From JAXGOI01 sp040767605 (GTDB lineage Bacteria; Bacillota; Dehalobacteriia; UBA4068), in NCBI GenBank assembly GCA_040767605.1, contig JAXGOI010000001.1, positions 434,001-498,000 of the forward strand: 64,000 nucleotides of DNA, given 5' to 3'. The position numbers were made by a program, and so were the translations under genes. How positions within the stretch are numbered: position 1 is the stretch's first letter; each line of letters opens with the position of its first letter. Positions 59,361 to 64,000 of the stretch are shown here, one piece after another. Under the pieces are notes generated by a model. It worked only from the letters and a program-made list of their open reading frames with translations. It made no database searches and had not been told where the DNA came from.

Positions 59361-59389
59361 ATACTACAACATTCGGTATTTTAAGTCAA
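59361..59389 (-). promoter_or_regulatory. Promoter of the hutP-sulfur operon
   Basis: TTGACT (59389-59384), 17 bases, TAGTAT (59366-59361) on the minus strand. Downstream, before the gene, lie two inverted repeats: attgt-t-acaat near 59338-59348 and attgca-tt-tgcaat at 59305-59318. These could be operator sites. Confidence 0.6.
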
Positions 59390-59836
59390 GGGGATTAAAT
59401 AAATCCCTATAATCAACCGCCTTTTTAAAATCACTATAAAGCACTTAATATTCACTTAAAATAATATTTATGACAAAGACTTTTGCCGCTTTAAAGCATT
59501 TCATAAAGCCTAAAAAACACTATAGGGAGATGGCAGAATTACGGCTTTACAATTAAATTAAATTAAATTAATTTACCATTATCGGCTATCAGCTATTATT
59601 TTTTTGCATTTTTTGCATCTTTTTGCATTCTATTATTTAGGCCCTTGCCAGAAAATCAATTTATATATTGACGTTTTGTGCAGTTCGCAATACATTTTCG
59701 GGCACAGCAAAATCAAGTGCTTAAAATAAGCAGCTTAAATTTTATAATAATCCCTACCCCGGTATACCTATACCAAAATATGTCTGCCGCCTTCCCGGTA
59801 TTGCGCCATCACTTAGGCCTTAAATTACGGTATATA
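59390..59836. other. AT-rich junction between the sulfur operon and the peptide ABC operon
   Basis: No convincing gene. It contains a run of five-base attaa repeats (59551-59574), three copies of tttttgcat (59601-59628) and a small palindrome ggtata-cc-tatacc (59761-59774). No clear terminator follows the ABC ATPase gene. The low-complexity sequence and the composition change at about 59.84 kb suggest a recombination junction. Confidence 0.55.
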
Positions 59837-61462
59837 TTATGTTGTGGCATTCAGACTTGCGGCTTGTACCAGGCTTTGGGTATAGGGGTGCTGGGGGTTT
59901 TGAATAATTTGCCCCGTTAGCCCGCTTTCCACTACTTGACCTCCATAAAGAACAATAGTCTTATCCGAAATAGTGCGTGCCAGGCCAAAATCGTGGGTAA
60001 TAAAGAGCAGAGTAAGGCTACGCTCCCGCTGCAGGCGATGAAGCAGATTAATGATTTCACTTTGCACTATTACATCCAGGGAAGAAGTCACTTCGTCGCA
60101 GATCAGAAGGGCAGGCTCGGCTGCTAAAGCACGTGCCAGGCATACGCGTTGCTTTTGGCCGCCTGAGAGCTGATGCGGCAGAGCATTAAGGTGATCCGGC
60201 AGTAAACCCACGTCACGGATAAGGGATTCGGCGCGTTCCCATGCTTGCTTACGGCCTAATTTATGGTATGAGCGCAGCGCAGCGGTTATAGACCCGCCAA
60301 CAGACTTGCGCGGGTTGAGAGCGGCCGTTGAGTTTTGAAATACATATTGGACGGCCTTGCGTTGCGCGAGTGATCGCTTTGCAAGACTTGCGGGGAACTC
60401 TTCGCCCTCCACTACAACGCTGCCCTCGTACTCACTATGTATCCCTGCAATACAGCGGGCAGTTGTCGTCTTGCCGCTTCCCGATTCGCCAACGAAGGCT
60501 AAACATGCCCCGCACTCTATGTTAAAGTCAAGCGTATGAATTACTTTTTTGCGGCCAAACGAGGCTGTAAGCTCCTTAACCTGTAGCACAGTGCTGCTTT
60601 CAGCCTTAGGTATCTGCGGTTTAGGGGTAGATTTCCCTGACTGGGGTTGCTCATCAACCTTGGGAAGCGCATTAATGAGCTTACGGGTGTAGGCATGGGA
60701 TGCCTGGTCAACAAAGTTTGGCGCCAGCAGGGTCTCCACTATTTGGCCGTAGTAGAGCACCGCTATACGGTCGGCTAATGAAAATAGCAGCCGCAGGTTA
60801 TGGCTTACAAATATTATACTCACATTAAACTGCTGGCTCATATGCTTCACAAGGTCAATCACCTTGCGTGTTGTCATGGCATCAAGCCCGGTCGTCGGCT
60901 CGTCCATAACCACCAGCTTTGGCGAGTGTGCAAACGCAATAGCAATGGCCACGCGTTGCTGTTGCCCGCCGGAAAGCTGATGTGGATAGCGGGCAAGAAA
61001 TGCGTCGTCACATGAAAGACCCACAGTTGCAAATAACTCCTTCATGCGGCTTTCATGAGCAGCCTTCTCCTTAGTGCCGTGCGCCTTCATAACAGACGCA
61101 AAGCTTTCCCTTATAGTCATATTTTGAGGTAAAGCCCCGCCGGGGTCTTGGGGAACATAGCTGACCTCGTTGCCCCGTAGCTCGCGCAGGGTACCACCGC
61201 TTGGGTAAACGGCACCTTCGGTATTAAGAATTTCGGAGCCCGCAAGAATAACCGAGCCCTTCTCCATCTCAAGCCCCGGCGCGGCATAGCATAGGAAAGT
61301 AAGCGCTAGTGTGGTTTTACCGCTTCCGGTTTCCCCGGCAAGGCCGAGTATTTCGCCCGGTCTAACCTCACAGGTAACTCCCCTTAGTACGGCATCGCCC
61401 CCGTGGGCGACTTTGATTAGCATATTGTTTACGGAAGATATATTTTCTTTTGTAACAGCCAT
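59837..61462 (-). CDS. Peptide/nickel-type ABC transporter, fused double ATPase (DppD-DppF)
   Basis: 541 aa with two complete nucleotide-binding domains. Domain 1: Walker A GETGSGKTT near residue 43, LSGGQQQRVAIA near 163, Walker B LVVMDEPTTGLD near 185. Domain 2: GESGSGKTT near 333, LSGGQKQRVCLA near 437, LLICDEVTSSLD near 460. Each ends with the oligopeptide-transporter C-terminal extension (HAYTRKLINALP and HPYTQSLVQAA). Fused forms exist in the GsiA/YejF group. GGAGG precedes the ATG. It is the last gene of the importer operon. Base composition is richer in GC and uses codons such as CGT/GCG more than the rest of the window. Confidence 0.93.
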   Translation of the reverse strand: MAVTKENISSVNNMLIKVAHGGDAVLRGVTCEVRPGEILGLAGETGSGKTTLALTFLCYAAPGLEMEKGSVILAGSEILNTEGAVYPSGGTLRELRGNEVSYVPQDPGGALPQNMTIRESFASVMKAHGTKEKAAHESRMKELFATVGLSCDDAFLARYPHQLSGGQQQRVAIAIAFAHSPKLVVMDEPTTGLDAMTTRKVIDLVKHMSQQFNVSIIFVSHNLRLLFSLADRIAVLYYGQIVETLLAPNFVDQASHAYTRKLINALPKVDEQPQSGKSTPKPQIPKAESSTVLQVKELTASFGRKKVIHTLDFNIECGACLAFVGESGSGKTTTARCIAGIHSEYEGSVVVEGEEFPASLAKRSLAQRKAVQYVFQNSTAALNPRKSVGGSITAALRSYHKLGRKQAWERAESLIRDVGLLPDHLNALPHQLSGGQKQRVCLARALAAEPALLICDEVTSSLDVIVQSEIINLLHRLQRERSLTLLFITHDFGLARTISDKTIVLYGGQVVESGLTGQIIQNPQHPYTQSLVQAASLNATT

Positions 61463-61468
61463 GGTAGT

Positions 61469-62344
61469 TTACCTCCCTCCAATCGCATTTGAGGCACGGT
61501 CCCGGATTAGGTTCATCCCAATTAAGAATACGGAAATGCTCACAATGGGCGAGAGAACCGCCCAGGGTTGGATTGATATACCCCCCTGGTTTTCGTGAAT
61601 CATCTGACCCCAGTCGCCCCCGCCGGAGCTGAACCCAAGATAGCTAAGGGATGCCAATACCACGAAGGAAACGCATAGCCGCACCCCAAATTGAACAAGC
61701 AGGGGCCCCGCAATATTTGGAAGGATTTCGTGAAGCATTAATGAAAGCCGCGACTGCCCGGCCATACGCCCTGCAGTGTAGTAGTCTTCCTGCACTACCC
61801 TCCTTGTGGCGGCCTGCACAACCCGGGCAGCATAGGGAATCTGGGCTATAGCCACAGCTACCGTAAGGGTAATGGCATTTGCGGAAAAGGCAGCTATCAA
61901 AATAAGCACAATAAGTATCTGGGGAACTACCATAACAGTATCGTTTAAAAACAGCAAGGCTGTACGAGGCTTCCCACCTAAAAGGCCCATCACCATGCCT
62001 AGAACACCCCCAATACCAACACCTATGAACGCCGCCATGAAACCCTCCACCATAAAGCTGCGGCCGCCCAGCATAAGGATGCTTAGGGCATCACGGCCCA
62101 GCACATCGGTTCCTAGGGGATGCCCCAATGTAGGGCGAAGATAGGGAAGGCCGACAATCTCGGTGGCGGTGTATGGAGCAAAGGCGGGCGCCACGAATGC
62201 AAAAAGTAATACTATGCCCGCGGCAACAAGGCCGATAATCGCACGGGGATCAGCAAAGAATTTTCTTACCCATGATGATTGCCGTTTCGAATGGGTGGGC
62301 ATTTGGTCGCTTATCTGTTCTAAGTACGGGGTGGTTTCGCTCAT
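61469..62344 (-). CDS. Peptide/nickel-type ABC permease (DppC-like)
   Basis: 291 aa. A cytoplasmic N-terminus with KFFADPRAIIG is typical of DppC/OppC. Six hydrophobic segments are visible, and the EAA loop facing the ATPase reads QSRLSLMLHEILPNIAGPLLVQ (near residue 200). GTDVLGRDALSILMLGGR near 78 is the family signature. AGGAGG precedes the ATG. The gap to the ATPase gene is six bases, so the two are co-translated. Confidence 0.93.
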   Translation of the reverse strand: MSETTPYLEQISDQMPTHSKRQSSWVRKFFADPRAIIGLVAAGIVLLFAFVAPAFAPYTATEIVGLPYLRPTLGHPLGTDVLGRDALSILMLGGRSFMVEGFMAAFIGVGIGGVLGMVMGLLGGKPRTALLFLNDTVMVVPQILIVLILIAAFSANAITLTVAVAIAQIPYAARVVQAATRRVVQEDYYTAGRMAGQSRLSLMLHEILPNIAGPLLVQFGVRLCVSFVVLASLSYLGFSSGGGDWGQMIHENQGGISIQPWAVLSPIVSISVFLIGMNLIRDRASNAIGGR

Positions 62345-62414
62345 TATTGACTCCTCCTAGCTGTAATGCATACAGTACGGCCCGCTACTTATGGTATATT
62401 GCCGCTCGTTACCC

Positions 62415-63419
62415 TCAAGCTCTCTCCTTAGTACGTATCTTAGCCATACTCATATCGCCAATGATATCTGCTAACATCAGGACCACCACCATAACGACGG
62501 CTATGAACATGGCTATTGCCTGCACAGTCACAATATCCCGTGAAGAAACCGCACTTACCAGTGCCGACCCAATGCCCGGGAATGCGAATACCGCCTCCAC
62601 AGCCACCATGCCGCCAAGCAGGAAGTTTATTGATGCTGCAACTACCTGCAAACTAGGGGCTAAAATATTGGGGAAGGCGTAACAAAACAGAATCCGCGCT
62701 TCGCCTACACCGGAGAGCCGGGCCCAGGTAACCGCCGGGCTTTGGAGTTCCTCACGCATAAATGTTCGGATGGACTCCAAAAGGTGTGGTGTGGCAACCA
62801 GAATCAGACACAGCACCGGCAGAACCAGGAGCTCAGGCTGTTGATGGGCAGGGTAACGAGAATCTATAATAGAGGCCGGGGGAAACAGCTTAAACACATT
62901 GCCTGCCAGAATAACTATTACAATGATACCAACCACGAATTCGGGCAGCGATAGTATGAAGTGATCTATAGCCGAAATGGCGCTGTCTAATGCACCACCC
63001 GGCTTACGGGCGGCAAGAATTCCTAAGCCATAGCCCAATATAATCACAAACACAAAGGCTATACCTACAATGGTAAGTGAATTTGCCAGGCGGGATGAAA
63101 TCAGCTCGGCCACGGGGGTACGTGAGGCAAGTGAATTACCGGGATTAAGCCGCAACATACCCCAAAGCCATTGGCCGTACTGCACCACCACTGGCTGATC
63201 TAACCCCAGCCGGGTACGCAAAGCCTCAATCTGCTCCACCGTGGCGTTTTGTCCTAACACCTGCCGGGCGATGTCACCAGGAAGCGCCTGCGTACAAAAG
63301 AACACCACCGCTGATACAACGAGCAGCATAAGAAGGCTAATCCCCAGCCTCTTTACTAGTTTCGTTATAATATATCGCGTATTTTTATTCATCGACCCTG
63401 ACGCTCCCTGTTGAAACAT
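62415..63419 (-). CDS. Peptide/nickel-type ABC permease (DppB-like)
   Basis: 334 aa with six hydrophobic segments. The N-terminal KLVKRLGISLLMLLVVSAVVFFCTQALPGD is the DppB/OppB signature, and the cytoplasmic EAA loop appears as ARLSGVGEARILFCYAFPNILAPSLQ near residue 225. The start is placed at ATG 63417-63419, nine bases after GGAGG; an ATG at 63428 touches the site. It partners the DppC-like protein. A 13-bp minisatellite separates it from the binding-protein gene upstream. Confidence 0.92.
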   Translation of the reverse strand: MFQQGASGSMNKNTRYIITKLVKRLGISLLMLLVVSAVVFFCTQALPGDIARQVLGQNATVEQIEALRTRLGLDQPVVVQYGQWLWGMLRLNPGNSLASRTPVAELISSRLANSLTIVGIAFVFVIILGYGLGILAARKPGGALDSAISAIDHFILSLPEFVVGIIVIVILAGNVFKLFPPASIIDSRYPAHQQPELLVLPVLCLILVATPHLLESIRTFMREELQSPAVTWARLSGVGEARILFCYAFPNILAPSLQVVAASINFLLGGMVAVEAVFAFPGIGSALVSAVSSRDIVTVQAIAMFIAVVMVVVLMLADIIGDMSMAKIRTKERA

Positions 63420-63450
63420 CTTTGTCATCCTCCAATCTACTCAATAAGCC

Positions 63451-63528
63451 ATTTCAATAATCTATTTCAATAATCTATGCCAATAACCTGCTCCAACAAC
63501 CTGCTACAACAATCCACTCTGACAATTT
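63451..63528. repeat. Six degenerate tandem 13-bp units
   Basis: atttcaataatct twice (63451-63476), then atgccaataacct, gctccaacaacct, gctacaacaatcc and actctgacaattt (63477-63528). Copies decay from left to right. It lies in the gap between the binding-protein gene and the DppB-like gene and may tune expression between them. Confidence 0.85.
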
Positions 63529-63538
63529 GATTAGATAT

Positions 63539-64000
63539 TTAATCCGAAATAACAAGGGTGTTAAAGTTGTATCCGATGGCTCCGTCGGTGTTGGGGTAGG
63601 GCTCAAACCCACTTACTTTCGATGAGTGTGCCACCAAAGTATTTATAAATATTGGTACAATGTAGGATCCGCGCTCGTACTCGATTCCCTGCATCTGAGC
63701 AACCAGCTGCTTGCGCTCAACTTCATCAGTTGTTTTAACGGCCTGATTGTAGAGCACATCATATTCCGCATCCACCCAATGCGTCGTATTGTAGGGTGCC
63801 GTTTTTGTAATAGTCATGGAAGCTTGGTCAAAGATGCTTAAATAGCCCCAATATGAAAGCGAAAGCGGATAGGTGCCATAGGCATCACCGTAGAAGGTGG
63901 CCATATCAACTTTATTGAAGCTAATTTCAAATCCGGCGGCAGACGCTTGCTCCACAAGTATCTGGTTTTGCCGATCGGAGGTCGGCTGATTGGGAGCACC
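63539..64000 (-). CDS. Peptide-type ABC transporter substrate-binding protein (5' part beyond window edge)
   Basis: 154 codons of the C-terminal end of an SBP_bac_5 family protein are visible, read from the right edge. EISFNKVDMATFYGDAYGTYPLSLSYWGY and KTTDEVERKQLVAQMQGIEYERGSYIVPIFIN are typical of the closing lobe of DppA/OppA-like proteins. The frame stays open to base 64000, so the signal peptide and first lobe lie outside. It is the first visible gene of the importer operon and sets its substrate range, which cannot be told from this fragment. Confidence 0.9.
   Translation of the reverse strand, partial: GAPNQPTSDRQNQILVEQASAAGFEISFNKVDMATFYGDAYGTYPLSLSYWGYLSIFDQASMTITKTAPYNTTHWVDAEYDVLYNQAVKTTDEVERKQLVAQMQGIEYERGSYIVPIFINTLVAHSSKVSGFEPYPNTDGAIGYNFNTLVISD

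Noticed and set aside
1..64000. CRISPR array, prophage, insertion sequence or rRNA operon
   Set aside because: No regularly spaced repeats, Cas, transposase, integrase or phage structural genes, and no rRNA sequence, were found on either strand.

Overview
The window looks like a chromosome segment of a low- to mid-GC anaerobic Bacillota, most likely of the class Clostridia. The support is a housekeeping cluster in the Bacillus/Clostridium order (tmk, holB, ricT, yabA, trmN6-like, rsmI, metG, tatD, yabE, ksgA), a walJ-htrA-rlmH cluster, a clostridial-type rnfCDGEAB operon with apbE, and a glnA partnered with an ANTAR regulator. No species is claimed. Nearly all genes end in short hairpins followed by T-runs, and many intergenic gaps carry near-consensus sigma-A promoters.

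Layout. 1-2.2 kb: glutamine synthetase (3' end off the left edge) behind a 235-base leader, with the ANTAR response regulator gene upstream. 2.4-11 kb: GlnRS, dihydrolipoyl dehydrogenase, a PspC-domain protein, an ABC exporter, Lgt and two acyl/aminoacyl-transferase-like proteins. 11-24 kb: DNA repair, the ribosome-maturation and replication cluster, then tmk. 24-31 kb: LysA-type decarboxylase, a membrane trypsin-like protease, HAD and HD hydrolases, a degenerate HD-GYP protein, RlmH, HtrA and WalJ. 31-35 kb: a MerR-controlled ABC efflux operon and an M23 peptidase. 35.7-36.5 kb: six tRNA genes (His, Gln-TTG, Gln-CTG, Lys, Glu, Gly-CCC). 36.7-41 kb: two large secreted repeat proteins ending in copper-amine-oxidase-like stalk domains. 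41-49 kb: Gx transporter, NusG-II protein, Rnf complex, ApbE and PyrE. 50-59.4 kb: an accessory sulfur-related operon. 59.8-64 kb: an oligopeptide-type ABC importer with a visibly different base composition, running off the right edge.

The most interesting region is 50-59.4 kb. A HutP-family RNA-binding antiterminator gene is followed by a 157-base leader holding five closely spaced UAG triplets and then a terminator-like hairpin. Next come two alkaline-phosphatase-superfamily 'sulfatases', a PP-loop (CysD/PAPS-reductase-like) protein, a fused TRAP transporter with its TAXI binding protein, ATP sulfurylase and, after another hairpin, a TauE-type exporter. No histidine-utilisation gene is present. 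The layout copies the B. subtilis hutP-hutH antitermination module but is attached to sulfur/anion metabolism. Both 'sulfatases' have Thr where the formylglycine Cys/Ser should be, so they may not be sulfatases.

A second RNA-control candidate is the glnA leader. It has a consensus promoter, an intrinsic terminator and an overlapping alternative hairpin with an ANTAR-like hexaloop, and the ANTAR protein is encoded next door. All calls are from reading the sequence; no database search was run.
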